Notes: generated by a model not told the origin, from the letters alone. A DNA stretch of 64,000 nucleotides from Gymnopus androsaceus JB14 (GCA_009733575.1 ML769406.1:112085-176084); one strand, 5' to 3'. Shown: positions 36,155 through 47,550, numbered from the stretch's first letter. Made by a program: numbers and translations.

Positions 36155-38391
36155 ATGGCTGTCCTAGCTAGGATTTTGTATGGAATTTGCTCCTCTCTCA
36201 TCAATCATTGGAGGTTTGTGCGATCTTCTTTACGCTTTCTGCAGTTATTGAATTATTTGTAGTCGAAGTGCAGAGTCTCGAGCTGAAACTCAAGTACGAC
36301 ACCACTACGATGACTATTTACTGATAGGTTGGTCGCTTTCTGCTCTTGTTCCGCATTCCAGATGCCCACAAAGATTTTTTTTTAGCCAATCTCGGGAAAG
36401 ACCTTCCTTCCCTTCAAGGTTAGTTGTGCTACGATTCATGCGCTCGTATAACCCAACTCGGCGAATTCTGGATAATCGAAGTGAAGACTTGGTCAACTTT
36501 CTTGAGCTGAGTAAGAGGCTCTTTGCGGTCGCGACCCAACTAGGTTTCATGTTTCACCTCGTTCGGTCTGGAAATCATGGTATAATATTCACCATTCTCT
36601 GCATCGGGAAGCCTCTTACTCGCCATTTATTCAACAGAATATGTGGTCAATGCGTGAGTCTTCTTACCCACCTAGATTTCTTTCATGCTAAAGTCTGCAT
36701 GAAGCGCATGTTGTGGAGGCCACGAATACAGACTATCTCAGAATGAAATCTTTGAAGAGTCTCGAGGATGCAAGCTTCAGAATGGACATATTGGGCGGTA
36801 ACTTGGTACAGTATATCATAACTGGTATATAATCGCTACTCTTGTTCAAGTAACAAATCTTTCTCATCTCCTGACCTATAGAGTTTCGAAAAGCAAGACG
36901 CAGCCTCGGAGAGATATCCACAGAGTCGCCAGAGTACCAATACGAAGAAAAACAGCCGCTGTCTACAAAGATACTCACTGGTATAACAGGAGATTTCCCC
37001 TTGGTTCGTACGAACCTGGCTACAGGCAATTAAAGTTATATTGATCAAATCCTAGATGTATTATGGTGCTATCACGCTTCTCAATCCCACTTCTATTAGT
37101 GTATCTACCATTGCTTCGTTGCAACAGTAAGCCATTCTTCTGCGTTGGCTATTCTGGGATATCTTCTACCAGGCAGACCTAATTCGTCGGAGTGTCAGCC
37201 GTTTACAGAATCTGTACGACATGGAGAAGAACATTCAAGTGATGAAAGATGGAGACCTTCCCTATCCCCTTGGGAAGGAATCGGCCGAGGGTATGGTTTT
37301 GAGCTACGGCATGTCTTGTATGCTTTCATTCTTGACATGGATAATAATCGTGGTATTTTAGGAACGTTTCCGTCTCATACCCCGGAAGTAAAGAAGATAC
37401 AAAGGCCTTGAATGACGTATACAGCCTGGACCAGCTCGTAGTCGTCGTCGGAGCAAACGCTTCAGGAAAATCCACTTTTGTGAAGCTTTTGACTCGTCAA
37501 TTCGGGCTCTATACTTATTGACGGAGAAGATATCCGCCAGTACGCTTGCTGACTTGCGAAGACTATTGCGACTCTTACTCAGGACCATCTCCTGTTTCCG
37601 CTCTCCATCGAGGAAAATATCGGCCTCGGTTATCCTGAGGCTATGAAGGACACGGATTTGATCAACAAGTCGGCGCACATGGGAGGAGCTTCAGATATTT
37701 TGAACAAGTTGAATGATGGGACCAAAACCGTGCTGGATCCTTACACCGTTCAATATGGCTTAAACGTGGAAGAAGATGAGAAGACAGAGCTAGCTACTGC
37801 CCTGAAGAATCTGAGGAAGAAGGTGGAAGTCTCTGGTGTGTTCACTTCTTTTTTTTTCCGCCACTAAACTCCCAGTAATCATTTAGGTGGCGAAAGACAG
37901 GCGACAGCGTCTGGTCGCGTACGTAACTTTTTCAACTCGTATATGTTTACATCGACTGATCGCTTTTCAGATCTCGGACTTTTATGTGTTTCCGCTCTGG
38001 TAAGATCAAGTTCGTAGCTGTCGATGAGCCAAGCTCTGCTCTCGATCCCGAAGGCGAATTAGAGCTTTTCAACAACCTGAGGCAAGCGCGAATCAATAAG
38101 ACTATGATCTTTGTTACACATAGATTTGGACATTTGACGAAGTACGCGGAAAAGATATTGTGAGCACTTGCATCCGAGCTTTCGAATCTCTAATGAGTCT
38201 GTTCTGTCCAGGTGCATGAAAGAGGGGAAGGTGGAAGAGTTTGGTACCCACGCTGAGCTTATGGCGAAAGAAGGAGAGTATTGCAAGATGTACAACAGGC
38301 GTTCGAAACCGGTACTTCCAGGTCGTAATCACGAGGCTCAAGCTACTTGGATGGACGATTTTGGGACATTTATACTAGATACCCATACATA
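36155..38391 (+). pseudogene. ABC transporter relic (ABCB-like half transporter)
   Basis: Coding pieces in order: MAVLARILYGICSSLINHW (36155), a transmembrane part (GRFLLLFRIPDAH; SKRLFAVATQLGFMFHLVRS), HVVEATNTDYLRMKSLKSLE with LGGNLVQYIIT, KNIQVMKDGDLPYPLGKE linker, then the ATPase: Walker A GANASGKST (about 37447), TLTQDHLLFPLSIEENIGLG (Q-loop), GGERQRQRLVA (signature, variant), Walker B FVAVDEPSSALDPEGE and the switch His in TMIFVTHRFGHLT. The end is CMKEGKVEEFGTHAELMAKE. This matches a basidiomycete ABC family. The frame breaks at about 37300 (before FELRHV) and at about 37505 (before ILIDGEDIR), and the segment between Walker A and the ILIDG strand is short. It is probably non-functional unless the breaks are sequence errors. 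Confidence 0.75.
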
Positions 38392-38549
38392 GACTGTATT
38401 TCTACTGTACTTATTACCTTGAGGAAAGTTGAGGTTGCCTTGAGTTGAGGAAATCAGTAAGCGCTTCATTAGGCGCTGACAAGTAAAAATGTGGCACAGC
38501 TTGAACTTGGCTTGAACTTGGCTTGAACTCAGACGATTCTTTTCAGCTA

Positions 38550-38913
38550 TACGACCTGCGTGTAGAGGTAATCTGTCCTCCAGGAGAAAGGATATTATGC
38601 GGAGCGAAAGCGGGAGACTATTTTACCCTTGAAGGCGAAATGATGAAGTTTCCTGCTGGCGTAGGATTTTCAATTTATTCCTTAGGTGAGTACCTGTCGT
38701 TTTATTCAATGAATGCATTGATATGATGGTTTTGAAGGTGCCATATTGCCTTTGCTTGCAGCTAAACAGAGGCCGTCCCATCCTAACGACTGGATGACAA
38801 CGGACGCACTTATTGCCTGCCCGGATCCCAATTGTAAATCTCAGCTCAAGATCGTACGGACTGGTCTTCGAACTTTTCGCCATTTGGGAACTTCTGTTAC
38901 TCCTTTGAATTGA
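38550..38913 (+). CDS. TIGR04076-like small protein, start missing
   Basis: Two exons (to 38685, then 38738-38913) read LYDLRVEVICPPGERILCGA, DYFTLEGEMMKFPAGVGFSIYS and after the intron GAILPLLAAKQRPSHPNDWM, TTDALIACPDPNCKSQLKI, ending RHLGTSVTPLN. This is the TIGR04076 family, mostly known from bacteria and fungi, about 100 residues, with a C-terminal CPDPNC knuckle; function unknown. No ATG precedes the conserved start in this frame: TTCAG just before LYDL could be a splice acceptor from an exon that I cannot find, or the N-terminus is lost. A 12-base direct repeat (TTGGCTTGAACT) lies just upstream at about 38504-38530. The overlap with the decayed ABC gene suggests a degraded neighbourhood. 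Confidence 0.7.
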
Positions 38914-39187
38914 ACGTTTTGGATACAAGCGCAAAATAAGGTGATTTTGCTGATCGCATAGCTAGTTATCAATGCTCATCAGCCCCGAATGGACCAGCTT
39001 GACCCGTCTTCATGGGCCTTCAAGTTGGGGTTCAGACCAAATCCCCATCCGGTTGTACATTGCACAGTCCGTCTACGGCCGCGGCGTCCGAACGGCCTTG
39101 AACTCGCGGGGCCTCTTGAACCGACCTTCCACTAAAGATCTAGCGTCTTCTTCTTTCCTCCCCCGTCGAAAATTAGCTTCTTGAAAG

Positions 39188-41547
39188 ATGTTACAACATA
39201 CCGCTTCCAATAGTACATCCCAGCCACGAGCACCAGATCGTTCCTTTGAACAACCTTATTCTTACCATCTACGTGCTCCCGCAGATCCCGCCAGGGCCGC
39301 CACGCCTGATATATCGCTATCATCTTCGTCTGGCAAATCCACTGCTGAGCATAGAATAGCGGGAGCACTGCAAAACTTCGAATTGTTGAAGGATGATACA
39401 ACAAGAAAGCAGGAAGAGAAATCCGAGAAACAAACTCTCGGTGTTTCCGTGGACGAAGTCATCGACCACGAAGCTAAGCACCAAGTCGATCTTCTGCCCG
39501 AGGAACATCCACAACATTTTCCATCATGGAGAAAGTGGCTAATTGTCGTCATCGTGAGCTGTTGCTCGTTCTGTGTTACGGGTTCTTCATCCATGGTTTG
39601 TCTCATATTTCGTGTTCCCGCATTGATGTTCATATTGTACTCCTCTTTGTATTCAGGGAGCGTTCACGGAAGCAGCTATTGCACAAGAATTCCACGTCTC
39701 ACACGAACTTACTGTTCTTTCTGTGTCCCTGTTCGTCGAAGGCATGGCGCTGGGTCCTTTACTCACAGGACCAATATCGGAAACTTATGGGCGGAATATC
39801 ACATACCGAGCTTCATTCACGTTGATGTTTGCGTTTTCATGGGGTGTGGCATTTGCACCGAATGCTGGTAGGCTCCCGCGGTTTATATTTGCGCCTAGTA
39901 CTGAATAAAAGCCTGCTTGTAGCTGTTTATTTGATCTTCCGTTTCCTCACTGGACTTGTGGGGGCTACGTTCCTCAGTGTGGCTGGCGGGACGGTGACGG
40001 ATTTGTTCACGAATGAACATGTAGCAAAGTTAGTTTTTTAATATTCAATGTTCAACTCGTGCTGATACCCATGTTCTACTATCTAGCCCAATGGCATTTT
40101 ATACTTGTTCACCCTTCATAGGACCTATATTTGGGCCCCTAAGTCAGTAGATTTGAATTTTCATTACCATCCAGTATTGACTGACTCTGGCCTATTTATC
40201 CCCGTTTTTAGTTTCTGGGTTCGTGTCCTTCCGTCACGATATTCACTACTACCTGAAGCTGAAATTTCATCTCTTTTTTCTTCGTGATTAGTTTCATCAA
40301 TCAAGTTCGTTTGTTCCCTTCTTCGGCCAATGTCTCTAATTAACTATTCACGCAGAATCTCAACTGGCGTTGGACATACTATATCCTCATAATTTGGATA
40401 TTTGTTCAGACTATCTTATTGTGGATTGTGCGTATAGTTTGATTTTCGCATCAGTTATTTCCTTCTGACCATTTCTCTAATAGTGTGTACCAGAAACCTA
40501 TGTCCCCGTATTATGCAAGTGGAAAGCTGCAAGGTGAAACATTTCAATGTGTACGCTGATATTATGCTTAATCTATTTTAGGTTACGAAAATCCACAGGG
40601 AACGACAACTACTATTCTCCTCTAGACAAACAGGATAAGAATATGTTTCATGCGATATTGGTTAGCTGTTACAAACCATTTGGTGAGTTTCTGTTGATGC
40701 ATCTTGCGAGGCTTCATACTGATAGTCTTGATTATGGATAGAACTTATTTTTTATGAGCGAATGGCGCTGCTGTTGAATCTTTGGTGAATATGATTTGCC
40801 TTGTTAAACCGTGGCTACCTACTAACGCTTAATGTAGGACCTCCCTTGTTCTAGGCATCCTTTATCTCACATTTCAGGCCTTTCCCATTATCTTTGAAGA
40901 GAAGCACGGATTTAATATGCAACAAACTGGATTAACTTTTCTGGGGATGGGTGTCGGGATTATTTGCGCGATGCCGACGCAGAGGTATTTTAATAAGTGA
41001 GCTTTTCCTAGCATATTCAAAATGTTCTCTAACACCCGCGCGTCCCGTAGACTGGTCGCCAGAGACGCAAAAATAAATGGGGGGATGGCTCCGCCGGAGT
41101 CAAGACTGTACATGGGGGAAGTCGGCGCAATCTTGGTTCCTTTATGTACGTATCCAACTTTCTTCGGTGTTTTCTTATCTGACCTTTGTTGCCCCAGCCC
41201 TCTTCTTCATCGCCTTCACTACCTACGCCTCCGTGCCCTGGCCTGTCCCTATCATAGCGAGCATCCCATTCGGAAGCGGCCTCTACTACGTCTTCACATC
41301 GGTTTTTACCTATCTGGTTACTTGCTATAGGCCTATGGCAGCTAGTGCCATGGCTGGAAATACCGCCATGCGGTGTACCTTTGGAGCTGTGTTTTCGTTG
41401 TTTGCAGGGTATATGTATGACAGACTGGGGACGGTCGGTGCAACGGCGCTTTTGGCGGGACTTATGACGATTATGGCTCCGTTGCCGTTTGTGTTTCGAA
41501 GGATTGGGAGTAGGTTGAGAGAAAATTCGAGGTTTGCGGCGCGTTGA
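39188..41547 (+). CDS. MFS transporter, DHA1-type (drug/polyamine:H+ antiporter)
   Basis: The N-terminal cytosolic part of about 115 residues (MLQHTASNSTSQPRAPDRSF) is Ser-rich and acidic, ending WRKWLIVVIVSCCSFCVTGS, helix 1. Helices 2-3 are in exon AFTEAAIAQEFHVSHELTVL with GMALGPLLTGPISETYGRNI, the MFS loop 2-3 signature in G-x-L-x-D-R-type position. LIFRFLTGLVGATFLSVAGG and FTNEHVANPMAFYTCSPFIG, the motif C region of DHA1 antiporters, follow. NLNWRWTYYILIIWIF and CVPETYVPVLCKWKA lead to the central loop, and six C-terminal helices end at SRLRENSRFAAR (41547). At least eight short introns were needed. The family exports fungicides, polyamines and secondary metabolites. Confidence 0.88.
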
Positions 41548-41919
41548 GCGTAGTAGAGTTGATTGGTGAGTATTGTATCTCCTCAACTTAGCTATAATAT
41601 TTGTCTATAAACCGCGTACAAGGCGCTTCGTGATTCATGCATTTTCTTGCCTTATACCTTCATACATTCTGTCTATGCGTACGCTCTCAATAGATTCTTT
41701 TGGTTTGGTTAGGCAATCAAGGACTTTGACAGTGTGTCTTGACAGCAAGTAAAAAACCTGATTAATGAAATTAGAATCGGGAGCTACAGTATCACAAAGC
41801 TGTCAACGATTTAAAGCAGCTTGGACAATAGCTTGGACTCAGTACGGGTCCCGGCGGTTGACCGGTTTCTTAAAGTTCTCTCTTCCTTCCCAGGTTTCAA
41901 TTCTTCATCTTGACTTGTC

Positions 41920-42780
41920 ATGTCGCTCAACCTTTATCAGCGCCGTAAGCTTGATCCCATGGTCAACAACGACTACTACGACGACGAAGGCAAGACTGTC
42001 TATATGGTGCACACTCCAACCATACTGCATCGAACTACTACTATTTCCAAGGCTCTCTACGATTTACCGATTGACAGTGTTCCTCCACAACCCTGTCCTT
42101 CATCGATACTCAGCCCGGAGGAACCGGGCTATGATTCCGGGATTCAACGCGTGGGTTCTGCTAGTGTTGGTGAAGATCTCGAGGAAGAGGCCAACACATC
42201 TCCGCCAATTTCGCGTCGCGGATCCCGTGGATCTCGTTCATCTGGGGAACATACCAACTTTATATACCTTGCCCAAATTGATTGGGGGCTACTAGCATTT
42301 AAAAGCTCGAAAATACGGTTTGGGGCAGGGCAATACAGTGGGAGGGAAATGAAGGCGAAAGACTTGTTCAGAAGTGAGGGGAAGCAGGCCGGTAAGTTCA
42401 TCTGATGAATTGTAGTATTTAGCACGTTAACGTCGTATGGTAGGCTTCTTTTCTTCATTGGCGAAGACGGGAAAGAATACGAATGGCGTCTTCCTCGTTC
42501 CCCTTCCGAGGTAGGTGATTAGGCCTTACTGATTCTGAAATTGAAAGGTTTTCTTGCCAATTTCCCAGTTTGTTCTGACTCAGAACAATACTCCCATCGC
42601 TAAATATCATCGAAGCAGTCTGTTCTCGAACCGAACTCCTGCACGTTTGAAATCTTTCCTCAAGGACAACATATGGTGGATGAAATATTCGTGTTGTTTA
42701 CATTCGCTGGGACAGCTACGGAAAGCTCAAGAACGGGTAAGATCGTCACTGGGATTCATTAATATTTCCCTGTATTGAGG
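41920..42780 (+). pseudogene. DUF6593-like protein, upstream paralogue with altered end
   Basis: MSLNLYQRRKLDPMVNNDYY opens a protein closely resembling the gene at 42999: HRTTTISKALYDLPIDSVPP, a Ser/Pro-rich variable part, then FIYLAQIDWGLLAFKSSKIR and GREMKAKDLF. After the intron from 42392 the conserved GEDGKEYEWRLPRS is present but one base out of phase with exon 1. In exon 3, FVLTQNNTPIAKYHRSSLF is followed by TTGAAATC where the paralogue has TTGGAAATC, so the EIFPQGQHMVDEIFV end is lost. Read literally, the protein ends early in exon 2 (stop at about 42514). Thus it is either a decayed copy or affected by two consensus errors. Confidence 0.7.
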
Positions 42781-42998
42781 GTTTTTTCGCCAGTTTGACT
42801 GGCAGGTATCCATATGATTGGAATTATTCCTTTTATGCAACGAATATCAAAGCTGTAGTAGCTTTCAAGTTGTGTGATGGGTGACTGGAGACACGACGTC
42901 AACGGCGGTTTCAACAGGATGTTGGCACCTGACTTCGATAATAAGTCTTCTCTCTAACCTCCGCCTGTTCTTTCGCTCCATTGTGAGACATCCAGACC

Positions 42999-43905
42999 AT
43001 GTCGCTCAAACTCTACCAACGCCATCCACGTAGCCTCGAACCCATATTGGAAAATACCTATCTCGACGTTGGAGGCCAAACAATTTACAGAGTGCATACG
43101 CCGTTTGCGCCAACTCCAAATAGGACTACTACCATCTCAAAGACTCTCTATGGTTCGCCGATTGGTATCGACCATCCACCTCTCTCACCTTCTACTATAC
43201 GACGAGTGCTTCCAAAAGACGATAATGCGGCGAATTTGGCTTCTGGGAGTCAACGTGAAAGCGTCGATGACTCTGGTCTCGAGATAGAACCCAACGCCTC
43301 TGGAGAAGCTTCTAATACTGCGGGCCATGAAGCTACTAATCCTCTTGCCACCCGGAAGTCTCGTCCAACGCTGGATCGTGAGGGTACCAACTTTACATAC
43401 CTTGCGCAGATAGATTGGAGAGTGTTTAAGAGCTCGAAGATACGGTTTGGGGAAGGTCAATACTCTTATGCCGGGAGGGAGGTGCATGTGAAGGACTTGT
43501 TCAAGAAGCAGGGGTGGGGCTGGTGGGGTAGGTAAGTTTTTTTCGCTGGCGAATTGTCGCAAGGTAAAGAGCAATGCATTGACGTTGGCAGACATCGAGT
43601 CTTTACCGGGGAAGACGGTAATGAATATAGATGGCGTCTGGGTCGTACACGTCCAGAGGTGTGCACCTCACACTTACATTCCTTGTGGCGCGCACCCTAT
43701 TTTATTGACCCTCTTTTGTCAGTTAACTTTGAATGATGCACTAAAAACCCCTATTGCCACATTTCATAACCAACGCCTGTTCTCGAGACAGGGTTGTGCA
43801 TATTTGGAAATCTTTCCTCAAGGTCAGCATATGGTGGACGAAATATTTGTGACGTTCATATACATTGAACGGATACGGAGAGTAAAGCAGACACACGGGA
43901 TTTAG
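42999..43905 (+). CDS. DUF6593-like protein
   Basis: Three exons (42999-43531, 43592-43658, 43723-43905) encode about 260 residues. It starts MSLKLYQRHPRSLEPILENT, with IYRVHTPF and RTTTISKTLYGSPIG, a variable acidic middle, then TYLAQIDWRVFKSSKIRFGE, KDLFKKQGWGWWGR, VFTGEDGNEYRWRLG, PIATFHNQRLFS and LEIFPQGQHMVDEIFVTFIY. This beta-rich family is restricted to basidiomycetes, often in tandem copies; its function is unknown. The two short introns are phase 2 and 0 and keep the frame. The stop TAG at 43903-43905 lies within the terminal inverted repeat of a small transposon, so the last few residues (THGI) are contributed by that element. Confidence 0.85.
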
Positions 43906-44070
43906 AAAAAAATTCGCTGAGCGAATTTCCGCACTGAAATTTGCACGTGACTCCCGATAAGCCACAATTGGGCGTGGGAATTATCACGTGATCAGCGATA
44001 TGCCATCTGTGGCTTATCAAATATTTCAGTGCGGAAATTCGCTCAGCGAATTATTTTCTAAATCCTGTGT
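43892..44070. mobile_element. 179-bp MITE-like foldback element
   Basis: The left end CACACGGGATTTAG followed by TTCGCTGAGCGAATTTCCGC matches the reverse complement of the right end (GCGGAAATTCGCTCAGCGAA then CTAAATCCTGTGTG). Identity extends over about 50 bp and, further inside, GATAAGCCACA pairs with TGTGGCTTATC, so nearly the whole element can fold into one hairpin. AGA directly flanks both ends and might be a 3-bp target duplication. It has inserted at the 3' end of the DUF6593-like gene. Confidence 0.8.
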
Positions 44071-44437
44071 GAGAGATCTGCTCGGGTCTGGCGACACTAC
44101 AGACGTACAAGCAGAGGCGTTATTTGAAGGGAACTTAAAAAAAATGGACGCATCATATGGACGAATGAGCCATGAGTATGTAGCCCCGGACGACCGGACT
44201 CTTGTCGTCGTGAAATCCCAGCCAGCTGCGCAAAGACGTACTACGGGAAGGCTTCCGGATGCGAGGAAGATTGTGGATGAGCTTAGTTGGACTAGGACAG
44301 GTGATCTCTGCGGAGTGCTTTGTTGTTTGTACCTTCCATATCGCAGCGCAGTGACAGCTAACGGTTATATCGTGAAATACACAAGTTGCTGTAGTAGCAA
44401 GAGAATAAGAATAAGACTACTATACATACAGAAATAA
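44071..44437 (+). other. possible displaced 3' part of a gene
   Basis: A frame beginning inside the MITE continues as GSGDTTDVQAEALFEGNLKK and PDDRTLVVVKSQPAAQRRTT, RLPDARKIVDELSWTRTG to a stop at 44437. The composition is coding-like, without a recognised domain or start codon of its own. It may be the original 3' flank or a separate degraded exon. Weakly supported. Confidence 0.25.
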
Positions 44438-44510
44438 GTAGAAATGCAAAGAGGACGAGTAACCGACAAACAGAATTTTCCATGTTGAACCATGTAAATT
44501 GGTCAATAAA

Positions 44511-46351
44511 TTATGAACGAGCGTTGACCCATTGTTTAAGCCATTTACGATCATCAACCTGCTTCGGCTTGGGGGAGTGGGATGCGTAAGAGGGTGGCGG
44601 ATCATCCTGGTCCATATCCGTGAGTGCGCTCAGCCTCAACCTCGACGATGTATCTATAAAGCAAGTGAATTTTAGGAGAAGAAAACTCGAAGTACTTGCA
44701 CGTACCTAAACCGATTTCATGATCACCATCCGTTTGATATCCTCTTGATGCGCTCGGGATTATACTCGAACTCGGTCTACCCGTACCCTTGAGCAGACTC
44801 GCTGCAAATGACGGGGGAGGCGGCCATGGTAATTCTCCCATGGGCGACGATCCAGCACCACTATCACGAGCAGAATCGTATCCGGGTAAAAGCACACTCG
44901 TTCCTCCAACATGAGGAATAGCGTCCATGTGCGGTGTAAATACAGGGGGGACCCCGCCAGATAGCATAGCCGCAATAGCACTGCGCTCCCGTACAACAGC
45001 ACCCAACTGATTCTCACCGACATCGGTTGGGGTCGATACCTCCGCCTGACCCTCCGCCTCATCTCCATTCCTAGTAAAAGGAAGTATAGACTCTCGCGGG
45101 CTAGCACCTCTGCTAATCCTATACCAGCGACGTCGGGTTGACTAAGCTCCCTCTATGACCATGGCTGGTGAAACGAGCCAGGGTCCGAGATACACCACCA
45201 GCACCAGGTAAGGAATTGAGCCATTGAGATCTAGAGCGACGACGGAATCGAAAGAAGTAACAAAGGAAGACTAGGAGAAGGATGAGAAGTACAAGTCCTC
45301 CGATGACACCACCGACCACTTGTCCAGTTCGTTGACTCTGAGATCCAGAATCATCATTTGCGGATGGAGGAGAGGTACTGGTACTGGTGGATGTAGTGGT
45401 AGCAGAAGTTCGTGGGTCAATAGAGGATGGAGACAGCGGCGCGGTTGAGTTCGAACTCGAGGTAGACGCGTCAGTAGGGGAGGTACTGGTACTGGTGGAT
45501 GTAGTGATATTAGAAGTTTGTGGGTCAGTAGAGGATGGAGACAGCGGCGCGGTTGAGTCCGAACTCGAGGTAGACGAGTCAGTCGAGCTCGTAACCTGAT
45601 CGGTAGTTGTAGTGTGGATAAAGATGAACTAGAAGTTGTCGTTCTATAATATATAAACAAAGTAAGACGCATTGGAATTTTCCTGACTAACGTCCTTACT
45701 GTGTCGACACATTCTTGAGAGGGATACTACAAACCAAAGAAAAAATTATTCAAGAGAGGATCATGGAAGTGATCGGAAGGAGAGTACCTTGGTTGAGTGG
45801 TTGTTGAGTGGGTAGTAGTTGTTGAGCTTTGAGTATCAGTATCGGTATCAGTCGATCCGGATAAGACAGTAATCGCATTGCTTGTGCCCAAGATGGCCGA
45901 CCTGGAACCGGCGATTAGAACTTGAACAAGTGATGAAGATGCCCACTTACGCGAAAACTTGAAGTTGGTACGTTCTGAGAGCAAAGCCGTTATTCAGTTT
46001 GCTGCAATGAGGGAGAAATTGATATCCGCTCACCCCGGAGTAGTGAGTGCTACTTGAAATGATCCAGACTCTTCATTGGGGGGATCTTCAGTCTGGATAG
46101 TTGTAGGGCCTGAGGGAGTGCTAATGTCGATGACATTGATGGTTATACCGGATGGATCACCCGCTTGTCTTTGGAATGTCCCCGTAACGGTTACAGGCGC
46201 GGTAGCTGTCGACGCGCCTTCCAGAGTCACAAGAAAGGCATTGCCTGTGAGAGCAAAAAATGAGAGACTAATGAAAAGATCAATGGGTGAATGGAACAGA
46301 TCGAGTCAATACTCACCTGAAAATAACGAATGAATTTACACTCCGAAACAT
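44511..46351 (-). CDS. Ser/Thr-rich single-pass membrane protein, mucin-like
   Basis: A likely first exon MFRSVNSFVIF (ATG at 46351) is spliced to NAFLVTLEGASTATAPVTVT, giving an extracellular beta-type part (SGSFQVALTTPG; SLVQVLIAGSRSAILG). A Ser/Thr/Pro stalk contains a roughly 110-base repeated DNA unit (STSTSTSP with APLSPSS, about 45365-45580). The membrane helix is VGGVIGGLVLLILLLVFLCY followed by FRFRRRSRSQW. The cytosolic tail has VLLPGYDSARDSG, LPWPPPPSFAASLLKG and DDPPPSYASHSPK, with Pro-rich PPPSY motifs, ending WLKQWVNARS at 44511. Near 45123 the frame jumps by one base (NPTSLV to ISRGASPRES). The layout resembles the gene at 17131-18250; wall-sensor function is only inferred. Confidence 0.7.
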
Positions 46352-46897
46352 GAGAGGCAAAGGAGAGAGAATCTCTCAGACAACTCCCAGAGTCTTGAAA
46401 GAAGAGACGAGCCAGATTTAAGTACAAGTTATTCCTCCTGGAGAAGGAAAGAGAAAATATAGATTCAACCTGCAACGCGGCCAGTATCATCTCAGTTCGA
46501 ATCTAGCACTGGATTTCCCTCTTGTCTCTTGATTCCCAGTAACGAGGCAAGAAAATATTGAATTCCTAGGTGATATCGCATGATGACAGTGACCACCAGT
46601 GGCAACGAGATCGAAGGAGCAAGAGAGGATCACGCTAACAAAGATCACGTCGATGGAATATCACAGAATATCACGCTGTCACGGTTCTCCCTAGGCTAAA
46701 TTACCGAAAGTAGATAGACTGCCGCTTTGAACAATGTGAAAATGGCCCAAAAGTCGTTCAGAAATTCAATTTTGTGCGTTTGCAATGGGTCTTTATGAAG
46801 GCTGCCATAGCTTGTTCGCGCCCTTGGCTTTGATATCCAAACCCTCCCGCTTTTTCATCGGAGCGCGAGCGGACAGCAAAATAGATGTAATTGAGCC
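46352..46897. other. upstream region of the mucin-like gene
   Basis: No gene recognised. The stretch should hold the promoter and leader of the minus-strand gene that starts at 46351. Confidence 0.35.
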
Positions 46898-47313
46898 TAG
46901 TGTTGCCGCAAGGTAAGGTAAAGGTAAGGCCAAGGTAGCGGATTGGGTACCTTGCCTTGCCTTGGATCCATCAAGGCTGATGGCCTTGACAAGGTACCTC
47001 AAGGTAATGTTCCAAATACGGATATAGCCTTGCGCAGCTCGGTCTCAGAGGCTGCATCAGAGTCTTCAGTTCTAGAGGGTCAAATGTGTATACTAGTAGT
47101 ATTAAAAAGATATTTATAGTAAAAAATAATTCCTTCAAATGTACTTGGAAGTACAAAAGAAAGATGTGAACGCGGCAGTATCTAAATTAGTAACCAAGGT
47201 CAAGGCAAGGTAACAAGGTGATCAAACCTCGACACCTTGCTCGCCTATTACGGAACCAAGGCGAGGTAAGGCAAGCTCAGGGCTCAAGGTACCTCTACCT
47301 TGCAGCAACACTA
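46898..47313. mobile_element. 416-bp hAT-type MITE with 8-bp target duplication
   Basis: The ends TAGTGTTGCCGCAAGGTA and TACCTTGCAGCAACACTA are inverted repeats (one mismatch), flanked by ATTGAGCC on both sides (46890-46897 and 47314-47321). An 8-bp duplication with TAGTG-type ends is the hallmark of hAT elements. The inside has many AAGGTA/TACCTT words (AAGGTAAGGTAAAGGTAAGG) in both orientations near the ends and no coding frame. Confidence 0.9.
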
Positions 47314-47550
47314 ATTGAGCCTGCAACTGACGAGCTGCTACAGGCGGCTTGTTTATATAGTCATGGCATGATCGCTGTCGGCGTTACCTACTTATACTTA
47401 GTATGTGCTCAGATGAATCTTTCGACAATCGAATACCTTTGGTGTTGGGCACCCATTCCGTCTCCAATTTAAGTATTAACCAATAATATCCACTAGATCA
47501 AAATTACGAATACAACGCTGAATTAAAAAAAAGTCCTTCAAAAAGCCCTA

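Noticed and set aside
20232..41547. Secondary-metabolite gene cluster (ADH, SDR, GH3, MFS, ABC)
   Set aside because: No polyketide synthase, terpene synthase, NRPS-like or prenyltransferase gene is present, and the genes are separated by relics; proximity alone does not support a cluster.
46910..47300. AAGGTA-rich tracts as a telomere-like or CRISPR-like array
   Set aside because: The words are irregular, in both orientations, and confined within a MITE defined by exact inverted ends and a target duplication.
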